From positions 739 to 64,738 of the forward strand of contig NZ_KB892836.1 of the NCBI RefSeq assembly GCF_000373965.1: 64,000 bases of DNA, read 5' to 3'. A program made the position numbers and the translations under genes. Under the pieces are notes generated by a model. It saw nothing but the letters and a program-made list of their open reading frames with translations, searched no databases and was not told where the DNA came from. This DNA comes from Uliginosibacterium gangwonense DSM 18521 (lineage in GTDB: Bacteria; Pseudomonadota; Gammaproteobacteria; Burkholderiales; Rhodocyclaceae). Below are positions 1 through 8,292 of this stretch, piece by piece (the first letter of the stretch is position 1; each line of letters opens with the position of its first letter).

Positions 1-132
1 CGGATCGTGGATGCGGACTTCGCCTCTGAAACCGCCAACCTGTCGCGTGCGCAAATCCTGCAACAAGCTGGCACGGCCATGCTCTCTCAAGCCAACGCAC
101 TGCCGCAGCAAGTATTGAACCTGCTCAAGTAA
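1..132 (+). CDS. Flagellin, C-terminal end only (5' cut by window)
   Basis: Only the last 43 residues and the TAA stop are inside the window. They read as the conserved flagellin C-terminal D0 helix ([18 protein letters not shown] at its start, ending in [10 protein letters not shown]). The same segment occurs almost unchanged at the end of the complete flagellin gene that follows, so the two are tandem paralogues. In the family this helix pairs with the N-terminal helix to form the filament core and carries the export and polymerisation contacts. The gene ends 29 bases before a strong intrinsic terminator, so it is transcribed separately from the next flagellin. Confidence 0.93.
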   Translation, partial: RIVDADFASETANLSRAQILQQAGTAMLSQANALPQQVLNLLK

Positions 133-160
133 GCAACCGGCAGTTTTTAACCGGCAACAA

Positions 161-204
161 CTGCCGGGTGGAAGGGGCCCCCCCCGTCCACCCGGCAGTT
201 TTTT
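161..204 (+). terminator. Intrinsic terminator after first flagellin gene
   Basis: A perfect 12-bp stem (CTGCCGGGTGGA at 161-172 with TCCACCCGGCAG at 187-198) is followed directly by six T (199-204). It lies 29 bases after the upstream flagellin stop codon and insulates it from the next flagellin. Confidence 0.93.
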
Positions 205-296
205 ATTCTGTTGGCGCAGGAGAGCCCCCTGCCAAGAAAGGAGAAAGAACCCAAAAAACTGGCGGAAAGCCCCACCACATAAGGATCTACGAAAAC

Positions 297-312
297 TGGC
301 CCACCCTTTGCA
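297..312 (+). promoter_or_regulatory. Sigma-54 (-24/-12) promoter of second flagellin gene
   Basis: TGGC at 297-300 and TTGCA at 308-312 have exact sigma-54 spacing (TGGC-N7-TTGCA; consensus TGGCACG-N4-TTGC). The predicted start near 323 leaves an untranslated leader of about 100 bases before the flagellin ATG. I saw no convincing sigma-28 element in the same interval. Confidence 0.75.
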
Positions 313-425
313 TAGGATGCAGCAAGCCGGTCGGGTTCAGGTCATCGCGATGCAAGACACGCAGTGGTCAACTAAACGATGCCGGCGGCAATCGTAGTTT
401 TCCGCTTTTGTGGAGGATTTGAATC

Positions 426-1271
426 ATGACGATGACTATCAACACCAACGTTCCGTCGCTGAACGCGCAGCGGAATCTCTCTGCCACCCAAACATCGCTG
501 TCGACCTCGTTGCAGCGTTTGTCATCCGGTTTGCGGATCAACAGCGCCAAAGATGACGCCGCTGGACTGGCTATATCCGAGCGCATCCAATCACAGGTAC
601 GCGGCTACAACGTCGCCATGCGTAACGCCAATGATGCCATCTCCCTGATGCAGGTGGCTGACGGTGGCGCCGAGCAGATTTCCGGCAACTTGCAACGCAT
701 GCGTGAATTGGCGGTACAAGCGGCCAACGGTACCTTGAATTCAGGTGACCGTGCCAATATCCAGACCGAATTCGTGGCGCTCGGCAGAGAAATCACACGC
801 TTGTCTCAGGCAACACGCTTCAACAACGTAGCCTTGCTGAACTCTCTGGCGACCACCTTCACATTCCAGGTTGGCGCGGGGACGACCACCAACGACCAGA
901 TCTCGGTGCAGACCCTTGACATTCGAGCATCGGCAGCGGGTATTCTGATTAATTCAGGCAGCATCTTCGTATCTGGCTCAACCAGTGCCAACGCGTTGAA
1001 AGCCATCACCAACCTGGACAGCGCCATCAACAAGATCACCACAACCCGGGCGTCCTTCGGCGCAGCCATGAACCGAACCCAGGCGGTAATTTCGTCCTTG
1101 CAGATCGCAGTGGAAAACCAATCTGCCGCCCGTGGTCGAATTGTAGATGCGGACTTTGCGCAAGAAACCGCCAACTTGTCACGCGCCCAAATCCTGCAAC
1201 AAGCCGGCACAGCCATGCTTTCCCAGGCTAACGCGCTGCCGCAACAAGTTCTGAAACTCTTACAAGGCTAA
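426..1271 (+). CDS. fliC: Flagellin
   Basis: 281-residue flagellin, the filament subunit exported by the flagellar type III system. The N-terminal D0/D1 block (about residues 1-140, with NTNVPSLNAQRNL and SSGLRINSAKDDAAGLAI) and the C-terminal D1/D0 block (about 195-281) are both complete. The middle is very short, so the surface-exposed D2/D3 domains are essentially absent and the filament would be smooth and thin. The ATG follows a TGGAGGA ribosome site. A sigma-54 promoter lies upstream and a GAAA-loop terminator downstream, so it appears monocistronic. The C-terminus is nearly identical to that of the flagellin cut off at the window start, which suggests a tandem duplication; this could be the major or an alternative subunit. 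Confidence 0.96.
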   Translation: MTMTINTNVPSLNAQRNLSATQTSLSTSLQRLSSGLRINSAKDDAAGLAISERIQSQVRGYNVAMRNANDAISLMQVADGGAEQISGNLQRMRELAVQAANGTLNSGDRANIQTEFVALGREITRLSQATRFNNVALLNSLATTFTFQVGAGTTTNDQISVQTLDIRASAAGILINSGSIFVSGSTSANALKAITNLDSAINKITTTRASFGAAMNRTQAVISSLQIAVENQSAARGRIVDADFAQETANLSRAQILQQAGTAMLSQANALPQQVLKLLQG

Positions 1272-1410
1272 TAGCCCAAAACCTGCTTTGGCAGGCACTG
1301 CATCGGCCTCACACGCGCTTGCATTCAGGAGGCGTTTCCAGGCACACCGCTTCCCTGTGGTGTGGGTGGGGCTGGTGTGTATGTGTTGCATTACCACTCA
1401 TTTCCTCCAA

Positions 1411-1437
1411 GGGGCATGAAAATGCCCCCTCTTTTTG
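1411..1437 (+). terminator. Intrinsic terminator after flagellin
   Basis: GGGGCAT (1411-1417) and ATGCCCC (1422-1428) enclose a GAAA tetraloop and are followed by a T-rich run (CTCTTTTTG). It ends the flagellin transcript about 140 bases after the stop codon. Confidence 0.85.
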
Positions 1438-1816
1438 TGTACCCAATCCATTTCACTTCGCGTTTGCAAGCCTCAAAGGTCAGCTAACCCTTTAGACATT
1501 CGCTTTGCTGCCGTAAACCCATGTACAGAGCCTAAATTCCTTGGTGTCAGTCGGTTCAGGATGAGAGGCCAGACGTGGTTGAGGGATTGACAGCGTGTTA
1601 TAGCCAACCCCACAGCCGCCAAAGAGAAACGCGCAAAGAAGATGGAACAAGGTAATGGCAAACTCAGCGACAATTGGCTTGTTGCGCCTCGAAGCATCTC
1701 CTGGCACAGGTAATTGTTCTGTCGATCACAACCTGTCGACCAGTACGCTGTCAAGCGATGTAGGTGTTCGTTTTGTCTTGCTGCCGTGTATCTCTTCTGA
1801 AAACGGAGGTTGAATC
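1438..1816 (+). other. Non-coding interval before flaG
   Basis: About 380 bases with no credible gene on either strand. The short open frames here lack ribosome sites and family resemblance. It must contain the promoter of the flaG-fliD operon. I could not identify a well-spaced sigma-28, sigma-54 or sigma-70 element; a TGGCAC at 1702-1707 has its TTG partner one base too far away. Confidence 0.5.
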
Positions 1817-2269
1817 ATGGCTATGCAACCTATTGCCAGCTACTCTTCCACGCTCTCGGCAAATCCCAACGCCACAGCAAAACCTGTAGAACGCTCTGAG
1901 TCTGTAAAGGCCAAAGTCGACGACAAGTCTCTCATCGCCAATCAAAGCACTGAGACCACCAGCGCGACTAGCCAAGCTTCTGCACAGCCAAGTCGTGAGC
2001 AAGTCGACCAGGCGATGAAGGAAGTTAAGCAGGCTTTGCCGCTACCGGCACGGAATTTGCAGTTCTCCATTGACGAGGACACTGGCAAGACCGTGGTCAA
2101 AGTGGTGGACCCGACAACCAAGGAAGTGATCCGGCAGATTCCCAGCGAGGAAATCCTGGCCATTGCCAAGGCATTGGACAAATCCATGACTGTAGATAAA
2201 GCCATGAATCTGGACAAATCCAGGACATCGGATCAATCCACTGGTTTACTTGTCAAACAGAAGGTGTGA
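1817..2269 (+). CDS. flaG: FlaG family flagellar protein
   Basis: 150-residue FlaG-like protein. The first 75 or so residues are low-complexity and Ser/Thr/Ala-rich. The C-terminal half carries the FlaG signature: NLQFSIDEDTGKTVVKVVD, then KEVIRQIPSEE and an amphipathic helix. The exact role of FlaG is not settled; in Pseudomonas and Campylobacter relatives it influences filament length. It sits where expected, 43 bases ahead of fliD, and is probably the first gene of the flaG-fliD-fliS-fliT run. The ATG is preceded by GGAGG. The last 20 residues repeat a Met/Asp/Lys/Ser-rich motif (KSMTVDKAMNLDKSRTSDQ), which is not a typical FlaG end. Confidence 0.9.
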   Translation: MAMQPIASYSSTLSANPNATAKPVERSESVKAKVDDKSLIANQSTETTSATSQASAQPSREQVDQAMKEVKQALPLPARNLQFSIDEDTGKTVVKVVDPTTKEVIRQIPSEEILAIAKALDKSMTVDKAMNLDKSRTSDQSTGLLVKQKV

Positions 2270-2312
2270 ATGCCGTTTCATGGCATTCCGGTAACAGATT
2301 GCGAGGCAGATC

Positions 2313-3767
2313 ATGGCATCAACGGGTTCCATCACATCAGCAGGACTGGGTTCCGGGATTGATATCGAATCGCTCGTCACCAAACTGATGGCGATTGAAA
2401 GCCAGCCCATCACCACCCTGCAAAAGCGCGAGACCAGCTACCAGTCGAAACTCTCAGCCTATGGCGTACTCAAGAGTTCGCTGTCGAGTTTTCAAACCAC
2501 GGCGGATGCAATTGGCACCGCTACAAAGCTGGCTTCCTATACCGCAACGCTCGCCAATACTGCGGCAGCCACCGCGACCACCAGCGAAAGTGCAAGAGCT
2601 GGCAGCTACAGCCTATCCGTTACCAACCTTGCTGCCGCCCAGAAGGTAAGATCTGCCGGGTACGCCTCGCAAACGGCAACAATTACCAGTGGCACATTGG
2701 CGCTCAACCTTGGCACTTTGTCGAGCGATGGAACCACTTTCACCCCAGACAGCAGTAAAGCCGTCAATATCGAAATCAGTGCTGCCAAGGGTACCAACAC
2801 GCTCTCGGGTCTGCGAGATGCGATCAACGCCTCCAGTGCGGGCGTGACCGCAACCATTGTGAATGACGGTGGCTCATCAAACGCCTATCACCTGATGCTG
2901 ACCTCAAAAGACACAGGGACGACGAATGCATTCTCTGTCAGCGGCATTGATGGCCTCACATATTCGCCTGCCAGTACAGCCACCGGTAATCAACTCACCT
3001 CTGTGCAACAGGCCACGGATGCGAAATTCTCTCTTGATGGCATCAACATCACCAGCGCTTCCAATGTTGTAAGCACCGCCATTGACGGCGTGACGCTTAC
3101 GCTGACAGGTACGACCACGACAGCCACCACATTGACGGTTGCCAGTGATACAGCGGCCATCCAGAAAAAAGTGCAAGCCTTCGTCGACGGCTACAACTCA
3201 ATGATGAGCCTGATGAAGTCGCAAACAAAAACGACTTCAAGCACCAAACTGACCTCATCAACCTCAACAAGCTCCACTTCCAGCGATGGTCCTTTGGCCG
3301 CAGACTCAACGGTTCGCACAATACAGAACCAGCTGCGCTCACTTGCCACTTCATCAGTCGGTAGTGGCAGCATCACCCGTTTGGCAGACGTTGGGATCAG
3401 CATCGACTCGTCTGGAACAATGAGCCTGAACAGCACAAAATTCCAGGCTGCACTGGCAAGCTCACCATCCGGCGTGGCAAATCTGTTTACCAAGACAACG
3501 TCATCAAACGGTATCGCATCACAGGTTTCCGAAAAGATCACGGCATATCTGGGCACGGATGGCCTGCTTGCCACCAGAACAGACGGTATCCAGAAGACCA
3601 TCACCAGTATGGATAAGCAGATCGAAAACCTGCAGAACCGTATGGACACGATCGAAACCAGGTATCGCAAGCAATTCACGGCCATGGACAGCATGGTGGC
3701 GAGTATGAACAGCACCAGTTCTTACCTGACCACCCAGTTCAAGTCGCTGTTGACTTCATACGCCTAA
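2313..3767 (+). CDS. fliD: Flagellar filament cap protein FliD (HAP2)
   Basis: 484 residues, within the usual size of FliD. The N-terminus GLGSGIDIESLVTKLMAIE is the FliD_N signature. The C-terminal FliD_C region (about 240-484) ends in a long coiled coil (about 415-460). The middle is Thr/Ser-rich and variable, as in other caps. FliD forms the oligomeric cap at the filament tip under which flagellin folds. It is followed 16 bases later by fliS, the flagellin chaperone, in the classical order. A Ser/Thr-only stretch around residues 305-330 is low complexity and probably a flexible linker. Confidence 0.96.
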   Translation: MASTGSITSAGLGSGIDIESLVTKLMAIESQPITTLQKRETSYQSKLSAYGVLKSSLSSFQTTADAIGTATKLASYTATLANTAAATATTSESARAGSYSLSVTNLAAAQKVRSAGYASQTATITSGTLALNLGTLSSDGTTFTPDSSKAVNIEISAAKGTNTLSGLRDAINASSAGVTATIVNDGGSSNAYHLMLTSKDTGTTNAFSVSGIDGLTYSPASTATGNQLTSVQQATDAKFSLDGINITSASNVVSTAIDGVTLTLTGTTTTATTLTVASDTAAIQKKVQAFVDGYNSMMSLMKSQTKTTSSTKLTSSTSTSSTSSDGPLAADSTVRTIQNQLRSLATSSVGSGSITRLADVGISIDSSGTMSLNSTKFQAALASSPSGVANLFTKTTSSNGIASQVSEKITAYLGTDGLLATRTDGIQKTITSMDKQIENLQNRMDTIETRYRKQFTAMDSMVASMNSTSSYLTTQFKSLLTSYA

Positions 3768-3783
3768 CGCATAGGAATCATTC

Positions 3784-4209
3784 ATGTTTGCCCCTACTTC
3801 CGCTGCAGCTTATTCCAAGGTTGGCGTTGAGACTCACATTGCAAGCGCAGACCCTCATCAGCTTATCCTCATGCTGTTTGATGGCGCACTGCTCTCAATC
3901 AATTCTGCAGCCATTGCGCTGGAAAACCGCGATGTGGCCACCAAGGTCAAACACATCGGCAAGGCCGTTGAAATCATCACCTTTGGCCTGAAGGCCAGCC
4001 TGGATGGCAACGTTGGAGGCGAACTCCCTGGGCGCCTTGCTACGCTATATGACTATATGTGTTCGCGCCTGGTGCATGCCAATGCCAACAATACGCCCGC
4101 CCCGCTGATCGAGGTAGCCGGACTCTTGCGGGACTTGCGTGAAGCTTGGGCAGGCATTGCTAGCACGAATACAGACAAGACTTACCCAACGGGTAAACTG
4201 GAGGCTTGA
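3784..4209 (+). CDS. fliS: Flagellin export chaperone FliS
   Basis: 141-residue FliS: starts with a segment like YSKVGVETHIASADPHQLILMLFDGAL, the hallmark first helix pair, and is all-helical. FliS binds the C-terminal D0 helix of newly made flagellin in the cytoplasm, preventing premature polymerisation and passing it to the export gate. Position directly after fliD and before fliT supports the call. The stop codon nearly touches the fliT start, so translation is probably coupled. Confidence 0.96.
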   Translation: MFAPTSAAAYSKVGVETHIASADPHQLILMLFDGALLSINSAAIALENRDVATKVKHIGKAVEIITFGLKASLDGNVGGELPGRLATLYDYMCSRLVHANANNTPAPLIEVAGLLRDLREAWAGIASTNTDKTYPTGKLEA

Positions 4210-4211
4210 TC

Positions 4212-4541
4212 ATGGATGCTCAACTCATGCTTTATGAAAATATGCGCCAGATCTCCATCCACATGGTTGACGCTGCACGTGCCAACGACTGGGATCGCCT
4301 GTGCGAACTGGAAACCCAGGTAGCCAGGCTGCGCGATCAGTTGATGGCCCAGCCCAAAGCAGTGCCGCCGGTACGTGACGAGACAGCCAGAACGCGTAAG
4401 CTTGCCTTGATCAAGCAACTGCTTGATGATGACCGGGAAATCCGCTCACACGCAGAGCCCTGGATGGAAAATGTCAGAGTCTTGTTGGCTGGCAATGCTC
4501 GGCAAAAAGCGGTTCAAAAAGCATATGGCGTAGGTCTCTAA
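4212..4541 (+). CDS. fliT: FliT-like flagellar chaperone
   Basis: 109-residue, charged, all-helical protein in the FliT position after fliS. In enterics FliT is the export chaperone for the cap protein FliD and an anti-FlhDC factor; only the chaperone role should be assumed here. I chose ATG 4212 because GGAGG at 4200-4204 is 7 bases upstream. An in-frame TTG at 4206 lies one base after that ribosome site, too close to be used. Sequence conservation of FliT is weak, so the call rests on size, composition and context. Confidence 0.82.
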   Translation: MDAQLMLYENMRQISIHMVDAARANDWDRLCELETQVARLRDQLMAQPKAVPPVRDETARTRKLALIKQLLDDDREIRSHAEPWMENVRVLLAGNARQKAVQKAYGVGL

Positions 4542-4579
4542 CTGAGCCTTGCCTCCTTCAAACGATTGGGGCATAGACC

Positions 4580-5941
4580 ATGATTCCAGGAGATCTCGCC
4601 AGCCGACTCCGGCAGTTGAACGAAACCACTGTTCAGCCTCTGTCCGTCATCCACAAATTACCGGCCAACCTGCCGGAATTGATGACAGGGCAACAGTTTT
4701 CTGCACAAATCCAGAACCCTTTGCCAGATGGCAGCTACCAAGCCCTGGTAGCAGGCAAAACAATCACATTGGCCCTGCCCCATTCCGTAAAAAGCGGAGA
4801 TGTGCTGGAGCTGATTGTTACCGGGCAGCAGGAAGAAACCCTCACCGCAAAGCTGGCCAACGGCTTGAGCACAGCGGAAGAAACCGCTCAATCCACCCTT
4901 AGCCAGACCGGGCGCCTGATCAGCCAACTCCTCACAGGGCGCTTTGGCGAACAACGCGCCGTGACTCTGGCCCAGGGGCAAGCGCTCATGCCCGCCTCAT
5001 CCAGTGACCCCCAGCAGCTTTCAGGCAAGCTACAACAGGCGCTCACGAGCAGCGGTGTGTTTTACGAGTCACACCTCAAAGACTGGGCTGAGGGCCGCAC
5101 ATCGCTTGCTACGCTTTTGCGCGAACCGCAAGCGCAATTCATGCCGGGCAAACTCCCCTTGATGCAGATGCTGGCCGCCGAGACGGCACCGGCCACAATG
5201 GGGCAGGCAAACCTGCCTAGCGCAGCCGAGCAAGCCTCTATCGCCAGCATTATCCCTGCAGCAATACAAACCGAAGATGGTCGGCTTATGCAGGCTCTGT
5301 TTGCGGGCACGCCTGAAACCACCACGCTTGCCGAAACAGAACAAACCCCTGAAGCAATTGCCGAAGACCCCACCCATAATCTACGTCCGGGTACAACAGA
5401 AATAGGCAAGACTGAAAGCCATGACGCAGCCAATCCGGGCACATCACAAACCGGCACACTTCACCAGGCAGGGCCACAGGTCAACGCACACAACCAACCG
5501 ATCTCACAGGGGCAGCAGGCCAACATCTACGCTCAATCGTCCCTGTCCGCAACTCACCAGCAGCGCATTCCAGAACCCCTGATGCCCCTGCTCTACCAGC
5601 AACTGGAAACCATGGCCACGCACCAGATGCAGTGGCAATTCCAGCCCTGGCCAGGCATGAACGTGGAATGGGATCTGGTTGATCCTGATCAGAACGGAAC
5701 CGCCTCCACCACAGAGGACGAGTACGGATGGCGCAGCAACCTGCGCATGCACCTGCCAAACCTGGGGGATGTAGATGCCCAACTGGTTCTCAGCCCCCTG
5801 GGTTTGAGCATCCGTCTGGACACCTCCAGTGAAGAGAGTGCGCAACGCATGCGCTTGGCCGCCCAAAACCTGCTGGATGCCATGAAAACAGCAGGCCTGA
5901 ACATCAACACCCTTTCGGTAAGCGCCCATGGCAGCGCCTGA
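4580..5941 (+). CDS. fliK: FliK-like flagellar hook-length control protein
   Basis: 453 residues with the layout of FliK: a long, Gln/Ala/Thr-rich, poorly conserved N-terminal region (about 1-340) acting in the family as a secreted ruler, then a folded C-terminal domain (about 360-450; WRSNLRMHLPNLGDVDAQLVLSPLG and a closing helix) matching the Flg_hook domain that interacts with FlhB to switch export from hook to filament substrates. The next gene encodes an FlhB C-domain-like protein and overlaps it by 14 bases, which supports an export-switch role. It could be a second FliK paralogue, since it lies with filament rather than hook genes. Confidence 0.82.
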   Translation: MIPGDLASRLRQLNETTVQPLSVIHKLPANLPELMTGQQFSAQIQNPLPDGSYQALVAGKTITLALPHSVKSGDVLELIVTGQQEETLTAKLANGLSTAEETAQSTLSQTGRLISQLLTGRFGEQRAVTLAQGQALMPASSSDPQQLSGKLQQALTSSGVFYESHLKDWAEGRTSLATLLREPQAQFMPGKLPLMQMLAAETAPATMGQANLPSAAEQASIASIIPAAIQTEDGRLMQALFAGTPETTTLAETEQTPEAIAEDPTHNLRPGTTEIGKTESHDAANPGTSQTGTLHQAGPQVNAHNQPISQGQQANIYAQSSLSATHQQRIPEPLMPLLYQQLETMATHQMQWQFQPWPGMNVEWDLVDPDQNGTASTTEDEYGWRSNLRMHLPNLGDVDAQLVLSPLGLSIRLDTSSEESAQRMRLAAQNLLDAMKTAGLNINTLSVSAHGSA

Positions 5942-6266
5942 AGAAAACCGCCGTGCCAGCGCTGTCGCCCTTGCCTATCGCACAGGCGAGATGGCCCCGC
6001 GTGTGGTTGCCAAAGGCCAAGGGCTGATTGCAGAAGAGATCATAGAGCGTGCAAAAGCGGCTGGGGTGTTCGTGCATGAATCGCGCGAATTGGTCTCACT
6101 CCTGATGCAGGTGGACCTGGATAGCCATATTCCTCCCCAACTCTATATCGCCATTGCTGAATTACTTGCCTGGATTTATCAGCTCGAACAGGGAAACACC
6201 GCTCACGATCAACCCCCGCCTATACTTCCTGATGATATAGTCTCGCGTGCCAAGACAACTGGTTGA
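5928..6266 (+). CDS. FlhB cytoplasmic-domain paralogue (FhlB type)
   Basis: 112-residue protein matching only the C-terminal cytoplasmic domain of FlhB/YscU export-gate proteins: AVALAYRTGEMAPRVVAKGQG, followed by the conserved VFVHESRELVSLLMQVDLDSHIPPQLYIAIAELLAWIYQLE. There are no membrane segments and no NPTH autocleavage motif, unlike full FlhB. Stand-alone copies (FhlB/YlqH-like) are known in several bacteria and in some can substitute for the FlhB C-terminal fragment after cleavage. It overlaps the fliK-like gene by 14 bases and is translationally linked to it, so the pair probably acts together in export specificity. Confidence 0.85.
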   Translation: MAAPEENRRASAVALAYRTGEMAPRVVAKGQGLIAEEIIERAKAAGVFVHESRELVSLLMQVDLDSHIPPQLYIAIAELLAWIYQLEQGNTAHDQPPPILPDDIVSRAKTTG

Positions 6267-6316
6267 ATTCATCCCGTTGGTTCGACCACACTTTATCGCA
6301 CGGATTTTGTCAGGGT

Positions 6317-7084
6317 ATGAATACCGCACACACCGCCGAATCTCGCTTTGAACTTCTGCAGTCGGACGACTTCAGCCAATACCTGCTACATGAAAAGCGG
6401 GAAATCGTCTTTATTCTTCGCCAACTGGCCGCCAAGCGCAGCATGATCACTGCGTATTACGCCGACCAGGGAGATTTTCTGATGACCGGCGTGGTTGGCA
6501 TCAGCGCAGACGAACGCAAACTATTTCTGGATCTGGGCAAAGATGAAGGGCAGATCGCCCAAGCCATCGCCCACAAAGAACTGGTCTGCGTTACCCAATT
6601 GGACAAAGTCAAAATCCAGTTCTCACTGGAAAAACCGGAACTGACCGAATTCGACCGCTTCCCGGCACTCCAGGCATCGATACCAGAGGTATTACTGCGC
6701 CTGCAACGCCGCGAATACTATCGTCTGGCAGCACCGACATCTTCTGCCATGGTCTGCCAGATCCCCGCCTCCAGCACAGGCGGCAGCATGATCGAAGTCC
6801 GCGTTGTCGACATCTCGGGGGGAGGTATTGCTGTTGTTGCGCCCCCTCTGGGGGCAGTCTTCCAGCCCGACATGACTTTTCCGCAGTGCAGGCTCTTACT
6901 GCCAGACCAGGGCGTCATCACCACTACGCTACGCGTGCGCAATGTTTTTCGCATGACGAGCCCCAGTGGCGTGGAAACCATCCGCGTGGGCTGCCAGTTC
7001 CTCAATCTGCCTGTACAAATGGCAAACATGGTGCAACGCTATATCCTCAAGGCAGAGCGGGAACGCAAGATTCGCGGCGGCTGA
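6317..7084 (+). CDS. ycgR: YcgR-like flagellar brake protein, PilZ domain
   Basis: 255 residues: an N-terminal YcgR domain (about 15-115) and a C-terminal PilZ domain with both c-di-GMP contacts visible, RREYYR (RxxxR) and DISGGG (D/NxSxxG). In enterics YcgR bound to c-di-GMP contacts the motor/stator and slows swimming. Start chosen at ATG 6317 because it gives the usual family length (about 245) and follows CAGGG; an in-frame TTG at 6263 overlapping the previous stop would add 18 residues. It completes the flagellar run and links filament assembly genes to second-messenger control. Confidence 0.93.
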   Translation: MNTAHTAESRFELLQSDDFSQYLLHEKREIVFILRQLAAKRSMITAYYADQGDFLMTGVVGISADERKLFLDLGKDEGQIAQAIAHKELVCVTQLDKVKIQFSLEKPELTEFDRFPALQASIPEVLLRLQRREYYRLAAPTSSAMVCQIPASSTGGSMIEVRVVDISGGGIAVVAPPLGAVFQPDMTFPQCRLLLPDQGVITTTLRVRNVFRMTSPSGVETIRVGCQFLNLPVQMANMVQRYILKAERERKIRGG

Positions 7085-7320
7085 ATGTTCTCCGTCTGCA
7101 CGCCACCTGGCAAGCATCTATAGTACAAGAGTGCATGCGCAACGGCATTGCCGTGAATACTTGGGCAGAATCTGCATCTAGAGAGGCTACAGGGCTGCTA
7201 TCGCGGCCTTGCAACACACTGCCACCTACACGCATTGAAAACACCTACTACCGGCCAAGCACTGACACCCTTGCAGTAAAATCGCAGGCAGGTTCTGAGA
7301 CGTTTGGGGAGATCCTGAAC

Positions 7321-8292
7321 ATGCAAGCAACCCAAGAGACATCCACCCACCCAGCCCGAAGCGCCATCACCTTCATCTGGCTTTCGGTTGCGGCTTCCAT
7401 CGCCACCATCGTGCTCAAATTCATCGCATGGTGGTTGTCTGGTTCTGTTGGCCTGCTGTCTGACGCCATGGAGTCCTTCGTCAATCTTGCCGGGGCGCTT
7501 TTCGCGCTTTTCATGCTGCATATCGCCAGCTCCCCGGCTGACGAGGATCACCCCTTCGGCCACAGCAAGGCCGAGTATTTTTCCAGTGGTTTTGAAGGCA
7601 CCCTGATCTTCATTGCCGCAGCCTCCATCCTATATGCAGCACTTCCCCGCCTGTTCGCCCCCCAGCCCCTGCAATCGATTGGAATAGGTTTGTGGTTCTC
7701 CATTGCCAGTACCATTCTGAACTACGTTGTTTCCCGTGTGTTGTACAAAGCCGGTCAACGCCTCCACTCTGTCGCACTGGAAGCCGACGCCGCCCACTTA
7801 ATGACAGACGTATGGACATCTGTTGGCGTCATCGGCGCCTTGCTGGCTGTCATGCTGACGGGATGGATCTGGCTGGATGCAGTCATCGCCATTATGGTTG
7901 CAATCCATATTCTCACTGAAGGCTGGCGCCTGATGCGCGCATCGGTAGACGGCCTCATGGATCGCGCACTGGCGCCGGACGAAATCGCCCATGTGCAAAG
8001 CATTCTGGCCGACTACTCCAAACAGGATGTCATCTACCGGGACCTACGCACCCGCAGGGCCGGGGCAGAGCGTTTTGTCAGCGTCGCCATCATGGTGCCC
8101 GGCGATTGGACGGTAGAACGCGCCCACAACCTACTTGATGAAATCGAAGAACGCATCAGCCAAGCCCTTCATAACGCCCATACCAGCACCCATCTGGAGC
8201 CCACCTATTGCGTCATCCCGACGCAAGCAAATGACCCTGATTCATCATCCAAACATTGTTCACCAACAACCGTTCAGCAGCTCATTGAATGA
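7321..8292 (+). CDS. Cation diffusion facilitator family transporter
   Basis: 323-residue inner-membrane CDF protein with six predicted helices and a C-terminal cytoplasmic domain, which in the family exports divalent metals by proton antiport. Helix 2 reads GLLSDAMESFVNLAG and helix 5 reads EADAAHLMTDVWTSVG; HPFGHSKAEYFSS lies in the loop between helices 2 and 3. In helix 5 the HxxxD pair is intact. In helix 2 the usual H/D-xxx-D is E-xxx-N, as in the ZnT9/MMT-like branch, so metal choice cannot be inferred. ATG 7321 is preceded by GGGGAG; in-frame upstream starts fall inside ycgR. It stands alone between the flagellar genes and the HU-like gene. Confidence 0.92.
   Translation: MQATQETSTHPARSAITFIWLSVAASIATIVLKFIAWWLSGSVGLLSDAMESFVNLAGALFALFMLHIASSPADEDHPFGHSKAEYFSSGFEGTLIFIAAASILYAALPRLFAPQPLQSIGIGLWFSIASTILNYVVSRVLYKAGQRLHSVALEADAAHLMTDVWTSVGVIGALLAVMLTGWIWLDAVIAIMVAIHILTEGWRLMRASVDGLMDRALAPDEIAHVQSILADYSKQDVIYRDLRTRRAGAERFVSVAIMVPGDWTVERAHNLLDEIEERISQALHNAHTSTHLEPTYCVIPTQANDPDSSSKHCSPTTVQQLIE

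Noticed and set aside
1702-1717. TGGCAC followed by TTGT, resembling a sigma-54 promoter before flaG
   Set aside because: The TTG element is one base too far from TGGCAC and reads TTGT, not TTGC; sigma-54 spacing is strict.
6886-7320. N-terminal extension of the CDF gene into ycgR
   Set aside because: The extension is out of frame with ycgR, has no membrane segments, and a good ribosome site lies directly before ATG 7321.
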